NCBI RefSeq assembly: GCF_025766255.1
Contig: NW_026516918.1
Coordinates: 1 to 21,595, forward strand
Length of the DNA stretch: 21,595 nucleotides
Reading direction: 5' to 3'
DNA from: Zychaea mexicana
Taxonomy: Eukaryota; Mucoromycota; Mucoromycetes; Mucorales; Lichtheimiaceae
Shown here piece after piece: positions 1 through 6,861 of this stretch; within the stretch, counting starts at the first letter, position 1, and the number at the start of each line of letters is the position of its first letter. The translations under genes and the position numbers were made by a program. A model generated the notes under the pieces. It was not told the DNA's origin, did no database searches, and saw only the letters and a program-made list of their open reading frames with translations.

Positions 1-1404
1 CTTGGCTACCAATTAATTAATAAGCAACTTACTATGAGAAAGGCAACAGAAATATATCCAGAATTATTATGGAAATATGATACAGTAAAGTCTAATCTTA
101 ATAGCTATTTCCATGATGCCGACATGGAAAATACCCCTAGAAATCAGTTATACATGTGGTCAATGTTTAGTATTGAAACAATGTTTAGTGGTAAAAATAA
201 GATACCACAATACTGGATCGTAGGTCCATCAAATGTTGGAAAAACATATAATATTGATATGTTAGAACAAGGTGGACATAGGGCATATCTAATGAGTAAA
301 GAAAATGATTGGTCAGATTATAAAGATGATGATTATGACTTTATGTATAATGAAGAAACTGGTTCTGATTTCAAACTAACATTCTTAAACCAAATGTTAG
401 AAGGAACACGGCTAAAACTTAATGGTAAGTTTACTAAATCAATTACTAAAAAAAAGAATATGCCAATACTATTAAACAGTAATTATATGCCTCATATGCT
501 TTATAAAAATAAATCAGTATATGAATTAGAGCCAACACTCAACCGTTTATATATAATTTATGTTGATAAGAATCGCAAAGGTCATATTATATGGAATCCT
601 TATACAATGACTGCTAAGGATTATGAAGATAAGTTCATGTATTATGAAAATATAGATATGTATGAGGAACTATATAAAGAGGAATTTGAAAATGAATATC
701 AAGATCAATATACATTTATCCGATATGTAAATAATAGTGGTGAAGATAGGATAAAAAAATACCAGCTAATGAATAAAACTGTAGAAGAACTACAAGAACT
801 AGCTGATACAGAAGAATATATGAAAAATGAAAAGGAAAAATACAATAGTAACAATATACAGAGTAACAATCAATATGAACCAGCTCACCAAGTAAACAGA
901 GGATGGTTAAATGTAAAGGCACCCCTACCAGAAGATTGTAGACATTGGGAGGATGTATTAAATAATATAAAATGTGATGAAGTTATAACTGATAACATCG
1001 ATTGGGAAAACCCACCACAAGATACAGAGAAACATAAATATATAGATGTCAGTACATCTGAATCAGAGCAAAGCAGTGACTGTGATATAACTAATACTAT
1101 ACCAAAACGTAAAAAGAAAAAAAGACAAAATAAAAATAAATGGAGAAACAAGAAAGTAGTAGAAGAAATAAACCCAAAAGAATATTTTAAAAAGCATAAG
1201 GATATAAAACAGGCTATAATAGATGATATAGATATAACAAAAGAAACTGACGTCAAAAATAAATCAACAGGTACTAATATAAGTACAAGTATAACTAATG
1301 AATGCATAAAACATAAATATAATTGGGCAAGTAAACGAAATGTTGATGCGATCAGTTTCAATATGAGATTTTTTAATAAGCAAATAAATAAGAAATTAAT
1401 TTAG
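1..1404 (+). CDS. rep: CRESS-DNA-virus-like replication protein, helicase and C-terminal part (5' truncated by window)
   Basis: The frame is open from base 1; the first ATG is at 34, but copy 2 shows that the real protein starts far upstream. Counting from that ATG, Walker A GPSNVGKT is at residues 64-71, a Walker-B-like YDFMYNEE at 101-108, and motif C PILLNSN at 144-150. This order and spacing are those of the superfamily 3 helicase of CRESS Rep proteins, which unwinds DNA during rolling-circle replication. The HUH nuclease domain lies upstream and is seen only in copy 2. The C-terminal third is not typical of viral Reps: it is charged, with a serine/acid patch (STSESEQSSD) and a lysine/arginine run suited to nuclear import. 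No internal stop is present in the window. The stop TAG (1402-1404) overlaps the stop of the opposite gene. It is recognised by motifs, not by a database match. Confidence 0.85.
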   Translation, partial: LGYQLINKQLTMRKATEIYPELLWKYDTVKSNLNSYFHDADMENTPRNQLYMWSMFSIETMFSGKNKIPQYWIVGPSNVGKTYNIDMLEQGGHRAYLMSKENDWSDYKDDDYDFMYNEETGSDFKLTFLNQMLEGTRLKLNGKFTKSITKKKNMPILLNSNYMPHMLYKNKSVYELEPTLNRLYIIYVDKNRKGHIIWNPYTMTAKDYEDKFMYYENIDMYEELYKEEFENEYQDQYTFIRYVNNSGEDRIKKYQLMNKTVEELQELADTEEYMKNEKEKYNSNNIQSNNQYEPAHQVNRGWLNVKAPLPEDCRHWEDVLNNIKCDEVITDNIDWENPPQDTEKHKYIDVSTSESEQSSDCDITNTIPKRKKKKRQNKNKWRNKKVVEEINPKEYFKKHKDIKQAIIDDIDITKETDVKNKSTGTNISTSITNECIKHKYNWASKRNVDAISFNMRFFNKQINKKLI

Positions 1405-1973
1405 AGCTGAATACCATGTGTGGCCATATATTCATGTAGCATTTCCTGGGAATTAAACTTATTAACTGTTAACCAGCTATTATCCTTTACACTATATCCA
1501 ACCCACTTAACCTCAAATATGTACTTGTTATCAGTATACACATGTCCTACAATCTTCTCAATTTCATATGAATTACCATGTTCTCTATTTCTCTGTTCTC
1601 TTTGATTTTTTCTCTTGCGTTTAGAAGTATTATTTTCAGTTTCTTCCTTACTATCTATAGCCATATCTATTGATTGATTAATATTAAGCTGTAGAAATTT
1701 CTGCTGCATGTCAACCATTTCGTTATATTCAGTATTTACTTTTTGCTCATTTGAAAATACTAAGTCAAGTTTGTTTTTCTTACTTGGGAATTCAAAGTCT
1801 TTTCCATACCATAATTTATGATGTAGTTGTACCTCTATATTATACTTATTTACAAATCGCCATATATTAGTAAGAATACAAGCAACATGAAACTGAATAT
1901 TATAATATCTTATATCAGATACTTGCAATGCTGCATGATTATTATTAAATCGTTCAAATTTAGAGCCTAACAT
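1401..1973 (-). CDS. C-terminal part of DDE transposase with chromodomain
   Basis: This 190-residue ORF is in the same frame as the DDE ORF upstream (1980-2885), separated only by one TAG and two codons, so both were almost certainly one protein. Residues 1-60 look like the last helices of the transposase fold (KFERFNNN, then a W-rich stretch). A basic nuclear-localisation-type run KRKRKNQR follows near 118-125. Residues 136-190 form a chromodomain, with the YEIEKIVGH start, the FEVKWVGY core strand and SWLTV; its aromatic residues could form a methyl-lysine cage. In LTR retrotransposons such domains steer integration to chromatin, so target-site choice is a plausible inference here. The stop TAA (1401-1403) overlaps the Rep stop. 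The ATG at 1973 lies downstream of the TAG, so separate translation would yield a chromodomain protein without the catalytic core. Confidence 0.75.
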   Translation of the reverse strand: MLGSKFERFNNNHAALQVSDIRYYNIQFHVACILTNIWRFVNKYNIEVQLHHKLWYGKDFEFPSKKNKLDLVFSNEQKVNTEYNEMVDMQQKFLQLNINQSIDMAIDSKEETENNTSKRKRKNQREQRNREHGNSYEIEKIVGHVYTDNKYIFEVKWVGYSVKDNSWLTVNKFNSQEMLHEYMATHGIQL

Positions 1974-1979
1974 AGAAAA

Positions 1980-2885
1980 CTATGCTTCTATTGCTGAATG
2001 AAATGATCCAAACTTGTTATTAAAGTATGTCTCATTGATTGTTAACTTTTGTCCTGGTTCTTTTCTTATGGGATGTAAAAAATTACGATCATAAAAACTA
2101 TATCCAGCATCTGTCGCATTATCTTTGAACTTTTGTATAAATAAATTATATCCACCATCCATCCCTAAACAATCTGCCTCACTTATTTTTTTATATAATT
2201 TCATATTAATAAACATAGTACCATCATTTCTGATAGCACATTTTTCAGATACTGAAACATGTGTAATTATTTCATTCATATCCTGTATAACTTGTGTACG
2301 TACAGCTGGCCCTTTTAATTTATATGAATATAATTGTGAATGTGACTCATTTAGTTTATAATACTTTATTTTACTATCATGTCCATCAATAAATAGTGTA
2401 ACATTCTTAAAACCATCTGGATTGTTTATTATTGCTGATAGAATGCGAATACGTGGCGATGAGAACATACTATCTAGATCTTGTTTTACCTTTTTATTCA
2501 ATTCATTATAGTTAGTAATCCAGAACCGCTTATATAAATCATAAAACGTTGCATATGGCATAACAGTATGCATATCCTTTCCTGATACACCTGATACTAT
2601 ATGATATAATAATGCAAGTCCTTTTTCAATCTCGCGATATGGCCCTGGATATTCAATATTTCCATATAAAACTGTAAGAAAATAAAATACAGGTATAAAT
2701 CCAAATCTATTAAGTAATACATCCTTTATATCATTTATTGTATTATTCTTCATATCTTTAATAGCTGTTCTATGATTAAATCTATGTTGCATTTCAGGCC
2801 AAGATTTATCAAGAAAAGTCCATTTATTATCAATTAAATTTTTAATTTCAATATCGAGTTGTTCAATGTGTTGTGTTGTGTTCAT
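1980..2885 (-). CDS. DDE-superfamily transposase core (HARBI/DDE_4-like), ends at an in-frame TAG
   Basis: The 301-residue ORF starts at a clear ATG (2885) in an A-rich context. The catalytic pattern is visible: FIDGHDS with the first Asp at about 167, GMDGGYN with the second Asp at 243, and FHSAIE with the Glu at 300. The DxGY form of the second motif and the IE form of the third resemble the DDE_Tnp_4/Harbinger group, which cuts and joins DNA. The N-terminal 150 residues are mostly helical. The TAG at 1980-1982 falls one codon after the catalytic Glu, and the same frame continues into the chromodomain ORF. It may be a recent nonsense mutation (for example CAG to TAG) or a readthrough site. 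The family assignment rests on motifs only. It occupies the place of a capsid gene in an ambisense CRESS layout. Confidence 0.75.
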   Translation of the reverse strand: MNTTQHIEQLDIEIKNLIDNKWTFLDKSWPEMQHRFNHRTAIKDMKNNTINDIKDVLLNRFGFIPVFYFLTVLYGNIEYPGPYREIEKGLALLYHIVSGVSGKDMHTVMPYATFYDLYKRFWITNYNELNKKVKQDLDSMFSSPRIRILSAIINNPDGFKNVTLFIDGHDSKIKYYKLNESHSQLYSYKLKGPAVRTQVIQDMNEIITHVSVSEKCAIRNDGTMFINMKLYKKISEADCLGMDGGYNLFIQKFKDNATDAGYSFYDRNFLHPIRKEPGQKLTINETYFNNKFGSFHSAIEA

Positions 2886-2990
2886 TTTTATTTGTTGTTA
2901 TGTACTTTTAACGATTGCTCTTTTTTTTCTCATGGGAGGCTACCAATATAAATAAAAAAATTCAATTTTTATTATTTTTATTGTAAATAA
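2886..2990 (-). promoter_or_regulatory. Presumed transposase promoter/leader of copy 1
   Basis: Upstream of the transposase ATG lies an A/T-rich leader. On the - strand the string AATAAAAATTGAATTTTTTT (2973 down to 2954) is followed by a TATA-like TTATTTATATTGG. The identical 20-mer, in the same orientation relative to its gene, precedes the rep leader of copy 2 (4281-4300). The promoter role is inferred from position and from this symmetry. Confidence 0.45.
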
Positions 2991-3044
2991 ATAAATAATT
3001 CGGCCACTAATGGTTATACCGATCATAGCAATTTTATTATCTAT

Positions 3045-3052
3045 ATTACAGC
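3045..3052 (+). repeat. 8-bp target-site duplication, left
   Basis: ATTACAGC directly precedes the hAT terminal repeat and is repeated exactly at 4065-4072. Eight-base duplications are the hallmark of hAT transposition. Confidence 0.93.
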
Positions 3053-3061
3053 TAGGGATCC

Positions 3062-3178
3062 GTATCAGAACCGTAGAACCGGAACCGAACCGAACCGAAA
3101 CCGAGAAAATACGGTTCGGTTCCTGTCAAGAACCGAACCGGAACCGAACCGGTTCTGTATAAGTAGAACCGAAGAACC
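3062..3178 (+). repeat. hAT left subterminal repeats
   Basis: Tightly packed AACCG and AACCGAACCG units, with an inverted block (CGGTTCGGTTCC near 3113-3124 facing AAGAACCGAACCGG further right), so the single strand could form a hairpin. The right end of the element mirrors this arrangement. Confidence 0.85.
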
Positions 3179-3233
3179 GAGAGGCAGAAGATTGCAATCA
3201 GCGATTTTGGTAATTAGTATAAAGTAGGCTATA

Positions 3234-3347
3234 ATGGAAGTTACGAACAATGTTATTCCGAAAAGACCACGAAGTAGTGTATTTGCAAGCCATACTTTAT
3301 TGAAAAACTTAACAAAACCTGCAAAAGCAGAAGGGAGTAAAAAATAG
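3234..3347 (+). pseudogene. Short ORF inside the hAT element, possible transposase N-terminal remnant
   Basis: A 37-codon ORF starts at an ATG shortly inside the left subterminal repeats and ends at TAG (3345-3347). It begins with a basic KRPRSS stretch, as the N-termini of many hAT transposases do, but no BED finger or catalytic domain follows. It may be what remains after internal deletion of an autonomous parent, or chance. No other part of the element interior shows convincing coding sequence. Confidence 0.25.
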
Positions 3348-3934
3348 TAAAAAAAACACTTCTTCTGACGGCAGCTTGCTTTCTCCGCCCATGACGCACA
3401 TCATTACTTGTTCCTCTACTTTGCTACCCACAATGCATTTTTCTCCATGACGTACTACTTAACTAGATTTATCATGGCTTCTCGATCAGTTTTATCAAGT
3501 TTGTGCATTCCGTTTGAGATTGCGCATTCTGGGGCTCATAACAGAATTATCTTACCCATTCACCCTTTGCCTTTTATGAGACACTATACACTATACACAC
3601 GTAGAGACACAGCAGCTGTACTGCCGGTTGTGGTTCAATCCCTCCAATGTTACGATAACATATTGTACTAGTAATACTAAGTCGCTCTAAGTAAGTACTA
3701 TAAGCTCCACTTTTTTTTGTAAAAACTGTGCTTCAATCTTTTAACCATGCAATGACCCACATCGTATGAGAATGTTTACATTCTGTTTCTCTTATTCATT
3801 TTGAGATCGCTGTTCAATGTACAATAATAAATTATTCTTTTTTACTGCAGTATTCAAGTATACCGCGACATTTGAACACACACATCAGCTTTCATTTAAA
3901 GATACCGAATCTTGCCTTTTTTATATACATGATG

Positions 3935-4054
3935 GGTTCGGTTCTTCGGTTCGATTCTTCGGTTCTACGGTTCTCGTCGGTTCTAGTCGGTTCGGTTCTT
4001 GCTTTAGACGGTTCGGTTCGGTTCCCTTTAAGAACCGAACCGAACCGAACCGTG
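3935..4054 (+). repeat. hAT right subterminal repeats
   Basis: Repeated GGTTCTTCGGTTC and CGGTTCGGTTC units followed by inverted AGAACCGAACCGAACC next to the terminal repeat. This mirrors the left end and can fold back on itself. Confidence 0.85.
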
Positions 4055-4064
4055 CGGATCCCTA

Positions 4065-4072
4065 ATTACAGC
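4065..4072 (+). repeat. 8-bp target-site duplication, right
   Basis: ATTACAGC, the exact partner of 3045-3052. Joining the flanks with one copy removed restores sequence that aligns with the uninterrupted end of copy 2. Confidence 0.93.
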
Positions 4073-4112
4073 TAGTAGATTATAATTGGTTAGACAACTA
4101 ATAGCAGGAAGC

Positions 4113-4394
4113 CAATTTTAAAAATTCAGAGGACCCTCTATGGTTATGATGATTTTAATGCAGTCTAGTAACCCTAAATGACTAATTAGCTGAAATATGT
4201 CAGGATAGCCAATCTAATTTTCATTGAAATAATTCATGCACGAATGTCTTGGCATGCATACATTTAAATTTTTGAAAAAGAATAAAAATTGAATTTTTTT
4301 TTTAATATAAAAATAACACCACAGAATATAAAGCAAAATATATTTGTTATATTTTTTAGCACTCCAACAAAACTACCCCCAACAAAAATACAAC
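4113..4394 (+). promoter_or_regulatory. Leader and presumed rep promoter of copy 2
   Basis: This is a non-coding AT-rich stretch. AATAAAAATTGAATTTTTTT at 4281-4300 is the exact inverted match of the string upstream of the transposase in copy 1. It is followed by TATA-like TTTAATATAAAAATA and AATATAAAG before the ATG at 4395. The part 4113-4250 shows weak similarity to the inverted right end (TAACCCTAAATGACTAATT against TAACCCTATATGGTCGAATT) but no clean terminal repeat. Promoter function is inferred. Confidence 0.45.
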
Positions 4395-4721
4395 ATGGAC
4401 CAAATGAACCTCCTCACATTTATTGCCATTATGGCTGAATTTGTTCCTATTTTAGGAATAACATTGACGCTCTTAATAGAAAGAGCAAAGCATCTTACTG
4501 AACATCATCAAGATGTTAGTGAAAAAACCATTGCTGACCAGCTGAGAGTCGAACTTGAAAAGGACCTCAAAAAGGCTAATATAACAAAAGAAGTACGGAG
4601 CGAGAACCGTACTGCAATAATGGGACGGATTAGGGCTTTTGCAAAATTCCTCAAATCCTCAAATCCTCAATTTTCTGATGCAATGTTAAATGATAACACT
4701 TCCAGTGCGGCTACCTCATAG
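4395..4721 (+). CDS. N-terminal extension of the copy 2 Rep, closed by an in-frame TAG
   Basis: A 108-codon ORF starts at ATG 4395 (ACAACATGG context). I do not recognise the protein. It begins with a hydrophobic segment of about 20 residues (LLTFIAIMAEFVPILGITL), then a charged helical part rich in Lys, Glu and Arg with a coiled-coil look, then a Ser/Thr/Asn-rich linker ending in SSAATS. The TAG at 4719-4721 lies in the same frame as the HUH and helicase region that follows. Because no start codon precedes the HUH motifs, this ORF is probably the true N-terminus of Rep. A GTACGG at 4593 and the CATAG ending at 4721 would bound a 129-nt in-frame intron that removes the stop; this is only a possibility. 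Copy 1 cannot be compared because its 5' end is outside the window. Confidence 0.55.
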   Translation: MDQMNLLTFIAIMAEFVPILGITLTLLIERAKHLTEHHQDVSEKTIADQLRVELEKDLKKANITKEVRSENRTAIMGRIRAFAKFLKSSNPQFSDAMLNDNTSSAATS

Positions 4722-5975
4722 GGTGAAAAAGAATTCCGCTTTCAAAACACTAAGGGCTTATTCACATATATTTGTAAAAATTTCTATTTAACAAAAGAAC
4801 AGATATTAGAATGGTTTACTAAACATGACCGTATTGGTTATAAAATTGAAAAAGCAATTGCATATGATGAAATAGCACCTGAAACAGGCGAAAAACATGT
4901 ACATATATGGATACAATTAAATGAACGATTTGATACTAAAACCGTACGTAAGTTTTTCACTATTGATGGTATCACTCCAAATATTAAACCAGGTGGTAAT
5001 CCACAAAAATCTATCAGTTACTGCATTAAAGGAAATAATTATATTGCTTATAATATGGACCCAAACTACGAAATTAAAACTAGAAAAATGCATCAACAAT
5101 TACTTGGTTATCAATTAATTAATAAACAACTTACTATGAGAAAGGCAACAGAAATATATCCAGAATTACTATGGAAATATGATACAGTAAAATCTAATCT
5201 TAATAGCTATTTTCATGATGCTGATATGGAAAATACTCCTAGAAATGAGTTGTATATGTGGTCTATGTTTGGTATTGAAACTATGTTTAGTGGTAAAAAC
5301 AAAATACCACAATACTGGATTGTTGGTCCATCAAATGTTGGAAAAACATATAACATTGATATGTTAGAACAAGGTGGACACAGGGCATATCTAATGAGTA
5401 AAGACAATGATTGGTCAGATTATAAAGATGATGATTATGATTTTATGTATAATGAGGAAACTGGTTCTGATTTCAAATTAACATTTTTAAACCAAATGTT
5501 AGAAGGAACACGTTTAAAACTTAATAGCAAATTCACAAAGTCAATAACTAAAAAGAAAAACATGCCAATAATACTGAATAGTAACTATATGCTGCATATG
5601 TTATACAAAAATAAATCAGTATATGAGTTAGAGCCAACACTCAATCGTTTATATATTATTTATGTTGATAAGAACCATAAAGGTCATATAATATGGAATC
5701 CATATACAATGAAAGTGAAGGATTATGAAAGTAAATTCATGTATTATGAAAACATGGATATGTACGAGGACTTATACAAAAATGAATTCGAAAACGAATA
5801 CCAAGATCAGCATACATTTATCCGATATGCACATAATAGTGGTCAAGATGATATTAAAAAATATATACCGATGGATAAAACAGTAGAGGAACTACATGAA
5901 TTAGCTGATATAAAAGAATATATGAAAGAACAAGAAGAAAAATATAATAGTAATAATACACAGAACAATAAATAA
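4722..5975 (+). pseudogene. rep: CRESS-like Rep: HUH endonuclease plus superfamily 3 helicase (copy 2, no own start codon)
   Basis: The frame is open for 417 codons between the TAG at 4719 and a TAA at 5973. Rolling-circle motifs appear in order: motif I LFTYICK (4758-4778), motif II HVHIW, the HUH metal site (4896-4910), and motif III YCIKG with the nicking Tyr (5019-5033). The helicase follows: Walker A GPSNVGKT, YDFMYNEE and motif C PIILNSN, all conserved against copy 1. The domain cuts and rejoins single-stranded DNA at the origin. Between 4722 and the ATG at 5055 there is no in-frame ATG, GTG or TTG, so the nuclease cannot be translated from an own start. The premature TAA at 5973 removes the C-terminal part seen in copy 1. 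All catalytic motifs look intact, so decay is recent or expression uses readthrough or splicing. Confidence 0.8.
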
Positions 5976-6476
5976 CATAAACCGTCTCAACAAAATAATA
6001 AAGGATGGTCGACTGTAAAAGCATTACTACCATCAGATTGTAAACCCTGGTTAGAAGTAATAAATGATATAAAATGTGATGAGATTATAACAGATAATAT
6101 TGACTGGGATAACCCACCTGAAGATACAGAAAAACATAAGTATATAGATGTTAGTACATCTGATTCAGAACAGAGCAGTATATGTAGCACACTAAATAGT
6201 ACACCAAAACGTAAAAAGAAAAGGAGACACAACAAAAATAAACAAAAGGGTAAGCAAATAGTAAAAGATATACAGCCAAAGGATTATTTTAAAAAGCATA
6301 AGGCTATAAAACACACTATATCAGATAATAAAGATATACCAAATGAAACCATAGTCAAAAATGAACAAATTGATATAAATGAATAATATACAAAGCATAA
6401 ATATAATTGGGCAGATAGTAGAAAGGTTAATAAAATTAGTTTCAATATGAGATTCTTTAAAGAGCAAAATAAGTAA
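5976..6476 (+). pseudogene. C-terminal part of copy 2 Rep, beyond premature stops
   Basis: The same frame continues after the TAA at 5973 and remains homologous to the C-terminal third of the copy 1 Rep: the DNIDW block, the serine/acid patch near STSDSEQSS, the basic KRKKKRR run and the final SFNMRFF. Another TAA interrupts at 6384-6386, and the frame ends at TAA 6474-6476, a few codons earlier than in copy 1. Apart from the stops there is no frameshift, which indicates recent inactivation. The first stop lies in a small asparagine-rich insertion/substitution relative to copy 1. Confidence 0.7.
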
Positions 6477-6481
6477 TAAAT

Positions 6482-6696
6482 TAATTTAGAGTGGAATACC
6501 TGTGTGACCATATATTCGTATAACATTTTCAATGATAAAATTTATTACTTATTAACTAGCTATTATTCTTTACATTATATCTAACCTACTTAACCTCAAT
6601 ATATACTTATTATTAGTATATATATGCCCTATAATATTCTTAATTTCATATGAATTACTATATGCAATACTTCTCTGTTCGCTTTAATTTTTTCTC
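6482..6696 (-). pseudogene. Remnant of the chromodomain end of the transposase gene (copy 2)
   Basis: The sequence aligns with 1400-1614 of copy 1, that is, the chromodomain end of the transposase gene. It has substitutions and small indels that destroy the frame. At ATTTTTTCTC (6687-6696) the alignment jumps to the sequence upstream of the transposase start of copy 1 (TTTTTTCTC, 2923-2931), so the whole DDE core is missing. This leaves copy 2 without transposase. Confidence 0.75.
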
Positions 6697-6800
6697 GTAT
6701 GAGGCTACCATTACAATAAAAAAATCCAATTTTATTATATTTCTTATAAATTAATAATTAATTAATTCGACCATATAGGGTTATCTCAACCATAGTAATT

Positions 6801-6832
6801 TTACAATCCATATTACAGCCAATAGATTGTAA
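6801..6832 (+). other. Origin-like stem-loop of copy 2
   Basis: A perfect 8-bp stem TTACAATC (6801-6808) and GATTGTAA (6825-6832) encloses a 16-nt loop containing ATATTACAGC, with the TATTAC core at 6811-6816. CRESS-DNA viruses have a nonanucleotide ending in TATTAC in the loop of their origin hairpin, and Rep cuts before AC. The first bases of the nonamer (CCA here) differ from the usual TAA. Copy 1 has the same loop length with a different but pairing stem. The role as a Rep target is inferred from the linked rep gene and from the position. Confidence 0.65.
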
Positions 6833-6861
6833 GTGGCTAGATAACTAATAGCAGGAAGTCC

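Larger units (their letters stand above)
3053..4064 (+). mobile_element. Non-autonomous hAT element, 1,012 bp
   Basis: The ends are perfect inverted repeats TAGGGATCCG (3053-3062) and CGGATCCCTA (4055-4064), flanked by the 8-bp duplication ATTACAGC. Both ends carry dense AACCG/GGTTCGG subterminal repeats, which in hAT elements are commonly transposase-binding sites. The internal part has no transposase domain, so movement would need an enzyme in trans. The copy 2 end, which lacks any insertion at this place, serves as the empty site and confirms the boundaries. Confidence 0.93.
3034..4085 (+). other. Origin-like stem-loop of copy 1, split by the hAT insertion
   Basis: The left arm is TTATTATC (3034-3041) and the right arm GATTATAA (4078-4085). 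Seven of eight positions pair. With the hAT element and one target duplicate removed, the loop is 16 nt and contains TATTAC (3044-3049), the core of the CRESS nonanucleotide in which Rep cleaves between T and A. The same structure is intact in copy 2 at 6801-6832 with a compensated stem sequence. It lies between the 5' ends of the two divergent genes. Function as an origin is inferred. Confidence 0.6.
1..4112 (+). mobile_element. Rep/chromodomain-transposase element, copy 1 (5' end outside window)
   Basis: This is an AT-rich element with a + strand rep gene and a convergent - strand transposase gene. It is followed by a non-coding end that contains a stem-loop. Its sequence can be aligned with copy 2 (4113-6860) along rep, the chromodomain end and the terminal non-coding part, up to the shared string ACTAATAGCAGGAAG (4097-4111 and 6844-6858). 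The left end lies before base 1. A 1,012-bp hAT element is nested in it. The gene order (convergent genes, origin-like hairpin between the 5' ends) is that of ambisense CRESS-DNA viruses. The exact ends are not proven, because no matching terminal inverted repeat was found at the far side of copy 2. Confidence 0.8.
4113..6860 (+). mobile_element. Rep/chromodomain-transposase element, copy 2 (internally deleted)
   Basis: It follows copy 1 head to tail. It contains a leader, the only complete view of rep (with in-frame stops), a short degenerate piece of the chromodomain gene, and the terminal region with the intact origin-like hairpin. Compared with copy 1, about 1,317 bp of transposase are missing. 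Homology to copy 1 ends at 6858-6860, directly before OTU-like coding sequence. With the deletion restored, the unit from origin to origin would be about 4.06 kb. Confidence 0.8.

Noticed and set aside
716..1361. Two - strand ORFs inside rep
   Set aside because: They run antisense to a gene with clear helicase motifs, lack domains, and their hydrophobic, serine-rich composition is that of antisense AT-rich coding sequence.
3408..3671. 87-codon ORF in the hAT element as a transposase
   Set aside because: It starts without ATG support, has no BED or dimerisation domain, and the element is too short for an autonomous hAT.
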